DNA of 9,877 nt from Flavobacteriaceae bacterium (GCA_029253805.1 JAQWYU010000216.1:1-9877); one strand, 5' to 3'. Shown: positions 1 to 6,317, counted from the first letter of the stretch. Translations and numbers: made by a program. The notes: generated from the letters alone by a model not told the origin.

Positions 1-92
1 CAAGTCCTACACAACTAGCTCCTATTGAATCCTCCAGGGTGGGAACGCAGCAAAGGTAAATGGTTGTAGCGGTGTGATGTAGGTAGCTTGCC
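1..92 (+). ncRNA. ffs: Small bacterial SRP RNA (4.5S type), 5' end cut by window
   Basis: This is the RNA scaffold of the signal recognition particle. It binds Ffh and directs nascent membrane and secreted proteins to FtsY at the inner membrane. The conserved apical part of helix 8 is visible: a GGAA tetraloop at 42-45 closed by G41-C46, flanked by CCAGGGTG on the 5' side and CGCAGCAAAGG on the 3' side. This corresponds to the symmetric loop that binds the Ffh M domain. Distal pairing supports the call: CAAG (1-4) with CTTG (87-90), CCTAC (6-10) with GTAGG (79-83), and ACAAC (11-15) with GTTGT (63-67). The closing helix is already paired at base 1, so only one or a few 5' bases are likely missing. 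The length of about 95 nt fits the short, Alu-less bacterial form. Confidence 0.9.
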
Positions 93-101
93 TTTTTTTT
101 T
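87..101 (+). terminator. T-tract terminator of the SRP RNA
   Basis: The 3' strand of the terminal SRP RNA helix (CTTGCC) runs directly into nine T residues at 93-101. The closing stem of the RNA itself therefore serves as the terminator hairpin. Bases 102-160 after it hold no gene or structure that I can recognise. Confidence 0.7.
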
Positions 102-160
102 ACTCCACTTTTATTTTACTGAAATAATCTTCTGTTAATAAATAATTTTTAGTTCTTTGC

Positions 161-191
161 TTGTGTATAGGGATTAATAAAATTATTTTTG
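161..191 (+). promoter_or_regulatory. Flavobacterial promoter of the transaldolase gene
   Basis: TTG at 161-163 (-33 element), 20 bp spacing, then TATTTTTG at 184-191, a perfect match to the Bacteroidetes -7 consensus TAnnTTTG. Transcription should start near 196, giving a leader of about 18-20 nt that is A-rich and has no Shine-Dalgarno sequence. Confidence 0.65.
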
Positions 192-214
192 TCTGATAAC
201 TAAAAATTAAAGTA

Positions 215-868
215 ATGAAATTTTTTATAGATACAGCCAACTTAAACCAAATTAAAGAAGCCCAAGATTTAGGAGTTCTTGACGGAGTTACAACTAACCC
301 TTCTTTAATGGCAAAGGAAGGAATTACCGGAGATGAAAATATTTTAAACCATTATAAGTCAATTTGCAATTTAGTTGATGGTGATGTCTCTGCTGAAGTC
401 ATTTCTACTGATTATGAAGGTATGGTTAAAGAAGGAGAGGCTTTATCTGCTTTAAACCCTCAAATTGTAGTTAAATTACCTATGATTAAAGCTGGTGTAA
501 AAGCATGTAAATATTTTAGTGACAAAGGAATAAGAACTAATGTTACTTTAGTTTTTTCGTCTGGTCAGGCCTTATTAGCAGCCAAAGCAGGAGCTACATA
601 TGTATCTCCATTTATTGGACGTCTTGATGATATTTCTTCAGACGGTTTAAATCTTATTGCTGAGATTCGTCATATATACGATAATTATGGGTTTGCAACA
701 GAAATACTTGCTGCATCAGTAAGGCACACAATGCATGTTATTGATTGTGCTAAATTAGGAGCAGATGTAATGACTGGGCCCTTGAGCTCAATTGAGGGCT
801 TACTACGTCATCCTTTAACAGACAGTGGTTTAGCTAAGTTTTTAGAAGATTACAAAAAAGGAAAATAG
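215..868 (+). CDS. fsa: Transaldolase / fructose-6-phosphate aldolase family (TalC/MipB type)
   Basis: A 217-residue protein with full family length (E. coli FsaA has 220) and a single TIM barrel with no extra domains. Visible landmarks are DTAN (6-9) and GVTTNPSLM (24-32) at the N-terminus, the Schiff-base lysine K87 in VVKLPM, and the phosphate-side segments SPFIGRLDD (131-139) and AASVR (166-170). In FsaA the residue aligned with F133 is Tyr131, which favours aldol cleavage of fructose 6-phosphate. Classical transaldolases have Phe there, so the enzyme is more likely a small transaldolase (sedoheptulose 7-phosphate + glyceraldehyde 3-phosphate to erythrose 4-phosphate + fructose 6-phosphate) of the non-oxidative pentose phosphate pathway. 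It is cytosolic. It has its own promoter and is monocistronic: the next gene is convergent, 50 bp away. The ATG at 215 is the only sensible start, because MKFFIDTAN is the family N-terminus. Family assignment is certain; substrate preference is inferred from one residue. Confidence 0.95.
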   Translation: MKFFIDTANLNQIKEAQDLGVLDGVTTNPSLMAKEGITGDENILNHYKSICNLVDGDVSAEVISTDYEGMVKEGEALSALNPQIVVKLPMIKAGVKACKYFSDKGIRTNVTLVFSSGQALLAAKAGATYVSPFIGRLDDISSDGLNLIAEIRHIYDNYGFATEILAASVRHTMHVIDCAKLGADVMTGPLSSIEGLLRHPLTDSGLAKFLEDYKKGK

Positions 869-875
869 TTTAAAA

Positions 876-893
876 AATTTATTAAAATAAATT
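876..893. terminator. Possible bidirectional A/T hairpin between convergent genes
   Basis: AATTTAT (876-882) and ATAAATT (887-893) form a perfect 7-bp inverted repeat with a 4-nt loop in the 50-bp gap between the transaldolase and the lipoprotein. On the minus strand the stem runs into a short T-rich stretch, so it may stop transcription from the lipoprotein gene. The stem has no G-C pairs and would be weak. Confidence 0.3.
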
Positions 894-918
894 ACATTAA
901 GGTTTGTTAGTACTTTAA

Positions 919-2319
919 TTATTTGTGATTCTCAAGAATTTTTTCAAAATTAGGGTCAAACAAATCGGCAGTAGCATCTAAAATAGTTCCCTTCCTGTCA
1001 ACTACCAAGACCTTTTTTATATAATTTATAGCCAAACGTTTTTTTGCAAATGAAGGGTTAACAAACCTGTATTCATTGTCTAAGTTATATTGTTTTGAAT
1101 AAATCATATTTTTCCAAGCATTGGTATGTATGGAGTTAATGTTTATTGCAACAAACGTAATTTCTGGAAATAAACTTGTTAAAGTTTTCACTTTGATGTG
1201 ACTATTTTCAAAATGATAACGATTCGCATTATCCCAAAAATAAAGAACAGTTGTATTTTTTAATATTAAGTTTATGTTGGTTTTGATATTTTTATTGTCA
1301 ATTACCTCAACGGAAGGTAACTGATGACCAGGTTGCAGTCCTTGAATGTTTTTAAAGAGGTTTTTTATATAAATTTTATCTTTAGAGTTTGTGCTTTTAT
1401 CCAAATAAGATTGGTATAAGATATAACTCTTATCAATAGACTTGGAATTAGAAATAAAATTACGAACGGTATATTTTAAAAGATTGTTTTTAATCAATGG
1501 ATTTGTAACTAGGCTATCTATAAGGGTTAATTTGTAATTAGTATATTCTAAATTGTTAGATTCTAGATTACATATTTTTTGGTTTGCTTTAAGCTGTTCA
1601 AAAGACAAATTATTAATGTGTGGGAAAAGAAAATTATAATATGGGTAAAAGTCTTTTAAGTCTTTATCATTATATACAATTTCTTTTCTAAAGTCATAAA
1701 AATTTGAGGGGATTTGTGTAGAGTTAGTCGATGGGTTATTCCCCAAATTACTGTGTGGATATAATTCTTTTTTTGTAAAGTAATGATATTTAATTGTTGA
1801 CAAGGCTATCTTCTCAAAAAGATCTGAATTAGGGTTTTCTTTTAAAAACAAATTAAGATCCTTGGAGTTTTTTGAGATTTCAAAATTAATAGTTTCATGA
1901 AAATTTAAAGGATCCTGTTTGTAAAAATTGTTTTTTTTTGAATTTTGATTTTCTAATTTTAATAACAATTTCGTTAAGTAGTTATTTTTTTTTGCGCCAA
2001 TTCCATTAAAATTTAACGAACCATCAAAGTCTTGCGTGTTTATGTGTATCATTATACTGTCATTATTTTCCAATAATAATGACTGGTACTTACCTCCGTG
2101 AACAAATGAGTGAATACCATTGTTAAAGTCAGTAAAATAATGAAAAAATTTATTGTCAGAATTTAAGTACAGTGTATCAACTTGTCCATTAGGATTATAT
2201 AATACGACATAGTCGTTAATAGGGTTAATTATATCTCCGCCTACAAATACACGTTCATTACCATTACTTTGACAGCTGTAAAAAGTTAATAAAACAAAAA
2301 ATTTGTATATGAATTTCAT
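919..2319 (-). CDS. DUF4369-like / cysteine-less thioredoxin-fold lipoprotein
   Basis: A 466-residue predicted lipoprotein of unknown exact function. Residues 1-15 form a short signal peptide (MK, then a hydrophobic stretch), with the lipidation Cys at C16 (FYSC, an imperfect lipobox). Residues 25-105 resemble the DUF4369 beta-rich module found before thioredoxin domains in Bacteroidetes: GGDIINP, VDTLYL, and LLLENNDSI in the place of the usual LxPxDSI. The middle (about 110-325) is Lys/Asn/Ser-rich and probably helical. Residues 329-466 read as a TlpA/AhpC-like thioredoxin fold: GHQLPSVEVID, a strand VLYFW at 358-362, TFVAININ at 388-395, and KVLVVDRKGTI at 436-446. The usual WCxxC is replaced by WDNANRYH, so no redox cysteines exist; apart from C16 the only cysteine is C250. 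A role in thiol chemistry is therefore unlikely, and a structural or ligand-binding role is inferred. It probably sits in the periplasm or on the outer membrane. From memory, related proteins without CxxC occur in other Flavobacteriaceae. The start is fixed by the signal peptide. Confidence 0.8.
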   Translation of the reverse strand: MKFIYKFFVLLTFYSCQSNGNERVFVGGDIINPINDYVVLYNPNGQVDTLYLNSDNKFFHYFTDFNNGIHSFVHGGKYQSLLLENNDSIMIHINTQDFDGSLNFNGIGAKKNNYLTKLLLKLENQNSKKNNFYKQDPLNFHETINFEISKNSKDLNLFLKENPNSDLFEKIALSTIKYHYFTKKELYPHSNLGNNPSTNSTQIPSNFYDFRKEIVYNDKDLKDFYPYYNFLFPHINNLSFEQLKANQKICNLESNNLEYTNYKLTLIDSLVTNPLIKNNLLKYTVRNFISNSKSIDKSYILYQSYLDKSTNSKDKIYIKNLFKNIQGLQPGHQLPSVEVIDNKNIKTNINLILKNTTVLYFWDNANRYHFENSHIKVKTLTSLFPEITFVAININSIHTNAWKNMIYSKQYNLDNEYRFVNPSFAKKRLAINYIKKVLVVDRKGTILDATADLFDPNFEKILENHK

Positions 2320-2326
2320 TATGATT

Positions 2327-2334
2327 CAAAAGTA
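2327..2334 (-). promoter_or_regulatory. -7 element of the lipoprotein gene
   Basis: Read on the minus strand, this is TACTTTTG, a perfect TAnnTTTG. No TTG lies at the usual -33 distance. Only 7 nt separate it from the ATG at 2319, so the mRNA would be almost leaderless (about 1-3 nt). Confidence 0.5.
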
Positions 2335-2364
2335 CGTCTATGAACGATTTGTTGCTGTTAATGC

Positions 2365-2380
2365 GTTGTTAAATTACAAC
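2365..2380. repeat. Short inverted repeat in the divergent promoter region
   Basis: GTTGT (2365-2369) and ACAAC (2376-2380) form a 5-bp inverted repeat with a 6-bp spacer. It lies between the two divergent promoters, 10 bp upstream of the -33 element of the ABC-F gene. It is a possible operator half-site pair, but five-base arms are common by chance. Confidence 0.2.
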
Positions 2381-2389
2381 TGTTATTAA

Positions 2390-2420
2390 TTTGGTGGTTA
2401 ATTTGATTTATATACTTTTG
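2390..2420 (+). promoter_or_regulatory. Consensus flavobacterial promoter of the ABC-F gene
   Basis: TTTG (2390-2393), 19 bp, then TACTTTTG (2413-2420) is an essentially perfect -33/-7 pair. It lies inside the longer open frame that begins with TTG at 2391, which argues against that start. Transcription should begin inside the A9 tract at 2422-2430, leaving a leader of only about 6-8 nt before the ATG at 2433. Confidence 0.7.
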
Positions 2421-2432
2421 CAAAAAAAAATA

Positions 2433-4052
2433 ATGTTATCAGTCTCAAATCTTTCTGTTCAATTTGGAAAACGTATTCTTTTTGACGAAGTAAATACATC
2501 TTTTAATTCTGGAAATTGTTATGGAATAATCGGTGCAAATGGCGCTGGAAAATCTACTTTCCTCAAAATATTAGCTGGAGTTCATGACCCAACTTCAGGT
2601 CATGTTCATTTAGAACCTGGCAAACGCATGTCTGTTCTTGAACAAAATCATAATCTATGTAATGATCATACTGTCTTAGAGACTGTTATTATTGGGAATA
2701 AACCATTGTTTAAAATAAAATCAGAAATTGACGCTTTATACAACAATTATTCAGATAGTAATGCTGATCGTATTGGTGAACTTCAAGTTCAATTTGAAGA
2801 AATGAACGGATGGAATGCTGATAGTGATGCAGCTTCATTGCTATCCAATTTGGGCATAAAAGAACAACATCATTATACCTTAATGAAGGATCTAGATGGC
2901 AAACAAAAAGTACGTGTTTTATTAGCACAGGCTTTATTTGGTTCTCCAGATGTTTTGATAATGGATGAGCCTACTAACGATTTGGACTATGAAACCATTT
3001 CATGGCTAGAAAATTTCTTAGCTAACTATGACAACTGTGTAATTGTTGTATCACATGACCGTCACTTTTTAGATGCTGTTTGTACACACATTTCTGATAT
3101 TGATTTTAATAAAATTAATCATTTTTCTGGAAATTATACTTTTTGGTATGAGTCCTCTCAATTAGCTGCAAAACAAAGAGCACAACAAAATAAAAAATCA
3201 GAAGATAAGAAGAAAGAATTAGAAGAGTTTATAAGACGCTTTTCTGCCAATGTTGCTAAGTCAAAACAAGCTACCAGTCGTAAAAAAATGATTGATAAAT
3301 TAGATGTTACAGAAATTCGTCCATCAAGTAGGCGTTACCCTGCAATTATTTTTGAACGTGAGCGTGAAGCAGGAGATCAAATATTGAACGTTGAAAAATT
3401 ATCATATGATTTTGAAGGTGAGATCCTTTTTGATAAAATAGACTTTAATTTAAATAGGGGAGACAAAGTGGTTATTTATTCAAAAGATTCCCGTGCTACT
3501 TCTGCTTTTTATGATATTATTAATGGTAATTCTTTTGCCAAATCTGGTGAATTTCAATGGGGAATCACAACTTCCCAATCTTATTTACCGCTTGATAACA
3601 GTACTTTTTTTAGTCAATCTATGAGTTTAGTAGATTGGTTACGTCAATGGGCAAAAACCGAAGAAGAACGTGAGGAGGTTCATGTGCGTGGCTTTTTGGG
3701 TAAAATGATATTTAGTGGGGAAGAAGCACTCAAGCAATCTAATGTTTTATCTGGTGGTGAAAAAGTACGATGCATGTTGTCTCGCATGATGATGATGCGT
3801 GCAAATGTATTAATGCTTGATGAGCCCACAAATCACCTAGATTTAGAGAGTATCACTGCTTTTAATAACTCGCTCAAAAATTTTAAAGGAACAGTTTTGT
3901 TCACAACTCAAGATCACGAGTTTTCACAAACTCTTGCGAACAGAGTTATAGAGCTTACTCCAAATGGAGTTATTGATCGCTACACAACGTTCGACGAATA
4001 TATGGAGGATTCTAACATAAAAAACTTAAGAACACAAATGTATGGTGGTTAG
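2433..4052 (+). CDS. YbiT-like ABC-F family ATPase with one degenerate ATP site
   Basis: A soluble 539-residue protein with two ABC ATPase domains and no membrane segments, the layout of ABC-F proteins that act on the ribosomal E site. It follows E. coli YbiT closely in order and length (530 aa), for example EEMNGWNAD (122-130), RFSANVAKSKQATSR (269-283) and EYMEDSNIK (522-530). NBD1 has Walker A GANGAGKST (34-42), Walker B ending D178-E179 and switch H208, but its signature is degraded to LDGKQ (154-158). NBD2 has an intact signature LSGGE (439-443) and Walker B D463-E464. Its Walker A is replaced by YSKDSRATS (349-357), with Ala at the lysine position, and its switch His is Q493. In the head-to-tail arrangement one composite ATP site is complete and the other is lost. 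The linker (about 240-310) is charged and short, as in YbiT. The start is the ATG at 2433, not the in-frame TTG at 2391: the family N-terminus begins at MLSVSNLSVQFG, and the extra 14 codons lie over the promoter. Resistance by target protection is possible for ABC-F proteins in general, but nothing here points to it. Confidence 0.93.
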   Translation: MLSVSNLSVQFGKRILFDEVNTSFNSGNCYGIIGANGAGKSTFLKILAGVHDPTSGHVHLEPGKRMSVLEQNHNLCNDHTVLETVIIGNKPLFKIKSEIDALYNNYSDSNADRIGELQVQFEEMNGWNADSDAASLLSNLGIKEQHHYTLMKDLDGKQKVRVLLAQALFGSPDVLIMDEPTNDLDYETISWLENFLANYDNCVIVVSHDRHFLDAVCTHISDIDFNKINHFSGNYTFWYESSQLAAKQRAQQNKKSEDKKKELEEFIRRFSANVAKSKQATSRKKMIDKLDVTEIRPSSRRYPAIIFEREREAGDQILNVEKLSYDFEGEILFDKIDFNLNRGDKVVIYSKDSRATSAFYDIINGNSFAKSGEFQWGITTSQSYLPLDNSTFFSQSMSLVDWLRQWAKTEEEREEVHVRGFLGKMIFSGEEALKQSNVLSGGEKVRCMLSRMMMMRANVLMLDEPTNHLDLESITAFNNSLKNFKGTVLFTTQDHEFSQTLANRVIELTPNGVIDRYTTFDEYMEDSNIKNLRTQMYGG

Positions 4053-4056
4053 TTAA

Positions 4057-5175
4057 TTAGCTGTTTAGCATCACTGGCATAACTAGCATAGTTACATTTT
4101 CGCCTAATTCCAAACCATCAACAGGTGTCAAAATTCCTGCACGGTTGGGCATGCTCATTTCCAGTTGAACATCTTCAGCATTTAGATTACTTAACATTTC
4201 AGTTAAGAATCGAGAGTTGAAACCTATTTGCATATCGTCACCCTGGAAATCACAGGTTAGTCTTTCTTCAGCTTTGTTGCTGTAATCAATATCTTCAGCA
4301 GAAATGTTTAATTCAGCTCCTGCAATCTTTAGTCGAATTTGATGAGTTGTCTTATTTGAAAATATTGATACTCTTTTTACAGAATTTAAAAATTGGTTAC
4401 GACTAATGGTTAAATGGTTAGGGTTTTCTTTTGGAATTACAGCTTCATAGTTAGGGTATTTACCATCAATTAAACGGCATATAAGCACAGAATTCTCAAA
4501 GGAAAATTTTGCATTAGATTCATTATATTCAATACTAACATTGTCATCACTACCAGATAATATTCCTTTAAGTAGATTAAGTGGCTTTTTAGGCATGATG
4601 AATTCTGCAGTTTCATTAGCTTTAACATCTGTTCGAGAATATTTTACTAATTTATGTGCATCAGTAGCAACAAAAGTTAAACTTTCTGTAGAAAATTGAA
4701 AAAATACTCCGCTCATCACTGGGCGTAAATCATCACTGCCTGCTGCAAAAATAGTTTTCGAAATTGCAGTTGATAATACATCAGCACTTAAAATTGTTGT
4801 GCTTGAACTTTCTAGTGTTATAGATTTAGGAAACTCATCAGCACTAGCATAAGCCAACACATATTTGCCATGGTTTGAACTAATTTCTATAGTATTGTTG
4901 TCTTCAACCATAAAGGTTAAAGGCTGTTCAGGAAAGGTTTTAAGCGTTTCCAGTAATAGTTTTGCTGGAACGGCAATAGAGCCTTCACTGTTACTTTCAA
5001 CCTCCATAGTGGAAGCCATAGTTGATTCCAAGTCACTGGCAGAAACTGTAAGTTTTGAATTTTTTAAATCAAATAAAAAATTATCTAATATTGGAAGTGT
5101 GTTAGAACTATTAATTATACCACCAAGTATTTGGAGTTGTTTTAATAAATAATTACTGGAAACTATGAATTTCAT
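4057..5175 (-). CDS. dnaN: DNA polymerase III beta subunit (sliding clamp)
   Basis: A 372-residue beta clamp of normal length. It forms the ring-shaped dimer that tethers DNA polymerase III to DNA and recruits ligase, MutS, Hda-type and other partners through a hydrophobic groove. Three clamp domains are readable at about 1-122, 128-250 and 255-372. Landmarks include NTLPIL (25-30), LRPVMSG (150-156), TDAHKL (171-176), DGKYPNYEAVIP (237-248) and the C-terminal VMPVML (365-370), which matches the VMPMRL groove end of the E. coli protein. It is not next to dnaA here; upstream on the same strand is a SAM hydroxide adenosyltransferase. A 136-bp gap with its own -7 element separates them, so dnaN is probably transcribed separately. 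Its stop codon is 4 bp from that of the convergent ABC-F gene. Confidence 0.97.
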   Translation of the reverse strand: MKFIVSSNYLLKQLQILGGIINSSNTLPILDNFLFDLKNSKLTVSASDLESTMASTMEVESNSEGSIAVPAKLLLETLKTFPEQPLTFMVEDNNTIEISSNHGKYVLAYASADEFPKSITLESSSTTILSADVLSTAISKTIFAAGSDDLRPVMSGVFFQFSTESLTFVATDAHKLVKYSRTDVKANETAEFIMPKKPLNLLKGILSGSDDNVSIEYNESNAKFSFENSVLICRLIDGKYPNYEAVIPKENPNHLTISRNQFLNSVKRVSIFSNKTTHQIRLKIAGAELNISAEDIDYSNKAEERLTCDFQGDDMQIGFNSRFLTEMLSNLNAEDVQLEMSMPNRAGILTPVDGLELGENVTMLVMPVMLNS

Positions 5176-5213
5176 CTGATATAAGTTGTGAATAAAAAAA
5201 TAATTATAAACTA

Positions 5214-5221
5214 CAAATATA
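5214..5221 (-). promoter_or_regulatory. -7 element of dnaN
   Basis: On the minus strand, TATATTTG matches TAnnTTTG perfectly, 38 nt before the ATG at 5175. I find no TTG at the -33 distance. The predicted leader is about 33 nt and A/T-rich. Confidence 0.45.
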
Positions 5222-5266
5222 TCTTTTTGAGGTTGATTATTAAAAGAAACTTATTAACATTAGTTC

Positions 5267-5281
5267 CAAAATTTAATTTTG
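5267..5281. repeat. 15-bp palindrome between the SAM enzyme gene and dnaN
   Basis: CAAAATT (5267-5273), a central T, and AATTTTG (5275-5281) form a perfect inverted repeat in the 136-bp gap downstream of the SAM hydroxide adenosyltransferase and upstream of dnaN. It is not followed by a T tract on the minus strand, so it is not a typical terminator. It could be a protein-binding site or a chance A/T palindrome. Confidence 0.3.
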
Positions 5282-5311
5282 TAATAATATAATAGATTTA
5301 CGTTTTTATCC

Positions 5312-6148
5312 TTAATCCTTAAAAAACATGATTGATATTGTATCCAACATATTGAGTCCCAAGAGAGAAGAAGCGCTTCCAACTGTAGCTAAATTACTAC
5401 GATATACAGCAATTTCGAGGTATTCTGATGAATTAAAAACAACTAAACCTTGTCCTTCATTATTTCGAGATTCAATAGGAATATTGAAATCGACAATATC
5501 ACTGTAATGGTTGAAAATGTGTTTAAATTTGTGATTTCTTGCCAAAATTTCAAATCTTCGACCCTTTTGTACAGACTCGAACAAGCGTTTTTTAATATTG
5601 GTTATTACATTTCCGTAATGATCTATATATATTACATTTCCAATAAGTTGTTTTCCTTCATTTTTCATTAAAGGAGAAATATTCTTAATCGGTTTAATTT
5701 TTGTAATGGTTTTACCAATTACTTCTAATGTTCCTCCACGTGCAATGTGTGCAGCAACTTTAACAAAAACATCCAGGACAGGAAAATTTGACGATATTTT
5801 GTCATGAATATTTATTTCAACAATTTTTTGTGGATTAATTTCGGAACAAATCATGCTCATAATTCCGTTATTAGCACAAATAAAATAATGGTCGTTTAGT
5901 AATACTACAACATGTTTATTTTCTTCACTAATTTCAGAATCAACACCAATTATATGTATACTTCCTATTGGAAAGCTTTCATAAGCATTTTGAATAATAT
6001 AAGCAGCTTCTAAAACACTAAATGGGGAAATATTATGAGAAATATCAACTACTTTAGCTTCGTTAATTTCTGAAAGTATAGCTCCTCTAACAGTTCCTGC
6101 AAAATGGTCTTTGATTCCGAAATCTGTTGTTAGCGTAATGATAGCCAT
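5312..6148 (-). CDS. SAM hydroxide adenosyltransferase family protein (DUF62)
   Basis: A 278-residue member of the fluorinase/chlorinase-like fold family that hydrolyses S-adenosylmethionine to adenosine and L-methionine. The N-terminal domain shows LTTDFGIKDHFAG (6-18), VVDISHNISPFSVLEAAY (33-50), IGVD (67-70), a SAM-contacting CANNGI (91-96) and VAAHIARGG (131-139). The C-terminal beta-barrel domain includes GNVIYIDHYGNVITN (170-184). Of the Asp-Arg-His triad described for the archaeal enzyme PH0463, D70 and H134 are present. The expected Arg, seven residues after the Asp, falls at N77 next to K78 in the segment SEISEENKH. From memory this variant segment is usual in flavobacterial members, so it may be a subfamily trait. 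The gene is divergent from phoH and codirectional with dnaN. The N-terminal Met, followed at once by the first strand and TTDFG, fixes the start. The protein is cytosolic, and its biological purpose is not settled for this family. Confidence 0.92.
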   Translation of the reverse strand: MAIITLTTDFGIKDHFAGTVRGAILSEINEAKVVDISHNISPFSVLEAAYIIQNAYESFPIGSIHIIGVDSEISEENKHVVVLLNDHYFICANNGIMSMICSEINPQKIVEINIHDKISSNFPVLDVFVKVAAHIARGGTLEVIGKTITKIKPIKNISPLMKNEGKQLIGNVIYIDHYGNVITNIKKRLFESVQKGRRFEILARNHKFKHIFNHYSDIVDFNIPIESRNNEGQGLVVFNSSEYLEIAVYRSNLATVGSASSLLGLNMLDTISIMFFKD

Positions 6149-6202
6149 TGTCTTTACAAATAATTTTAGTTAGGCAGTATAGGTTAGATTAATTTATATA
6201 TA

Positions 6203-6210
6203 CAAACCTA
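6203..6210 (-). promoter_or_regulatory. -7 element of the SAM hydroxide adenosyltransferase gene
   Basis: On the minus strand, TAGGTTTG is a perfect TAnnTTTG, about 54 nt before the ATG. There is no convincing -33 TTG. The predicted leader is about 48-50 nt. Confidence 0.4.
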
Positions 6211-6272
6211 CACAATTTTGTTTTAAATTTTTATTAACAGTCCTTAAAATTACACCAAAATGTTATTACTTT

Positions 6273-6280
6273 TATACTTG
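6273..6280 (+). promoter_or_regulatory. Weak candidate -7 element for phoH-purC
   Basis: TATACTTG differs from TAnnTTTG at one base and lies 37 nt before the TTG start of phoH. A shifted alternative, TACTTTTA (6267-6274), also has one mismatch. Neither has a clear -33 TTG. The rest of this 169-bp divergent region (6149-6317) shows nothing else that I can name. Confidence 0.25.
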
Positions 6281-6317
6281 AAAAACTAACGAATATATAA
6301 CTAAATTCCAAGGGCCT

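Noticed and set aside
2391..2432. 14-codon N-terminal extension of the ABC-F protein from a TTG start
   Set aside because: It overlaps a consensus promoter (-33 at 2390-2393, -7 at 2413-2420), and the family N-terminus begins at the ATG at 2433.
2710..2928. Minus-strand open frame inside the ABC-F gene
   Set aside because: It lies wholly antisense to a clearly coding region and has no family features or promoter.
2433..4052. ABC-F gene as an antibiotic resistance determinant
   Set aside because: It matches the housekeeping YbiT type, with a short linker and no extended antibiotic-resistance loop, and no mobile context surrounds it.
4865..5152. Plus-strand open frame antisense to dnaN
   Set aside because: It is a shadow of dnaN, with low-complexity composition and no recognisable motif.
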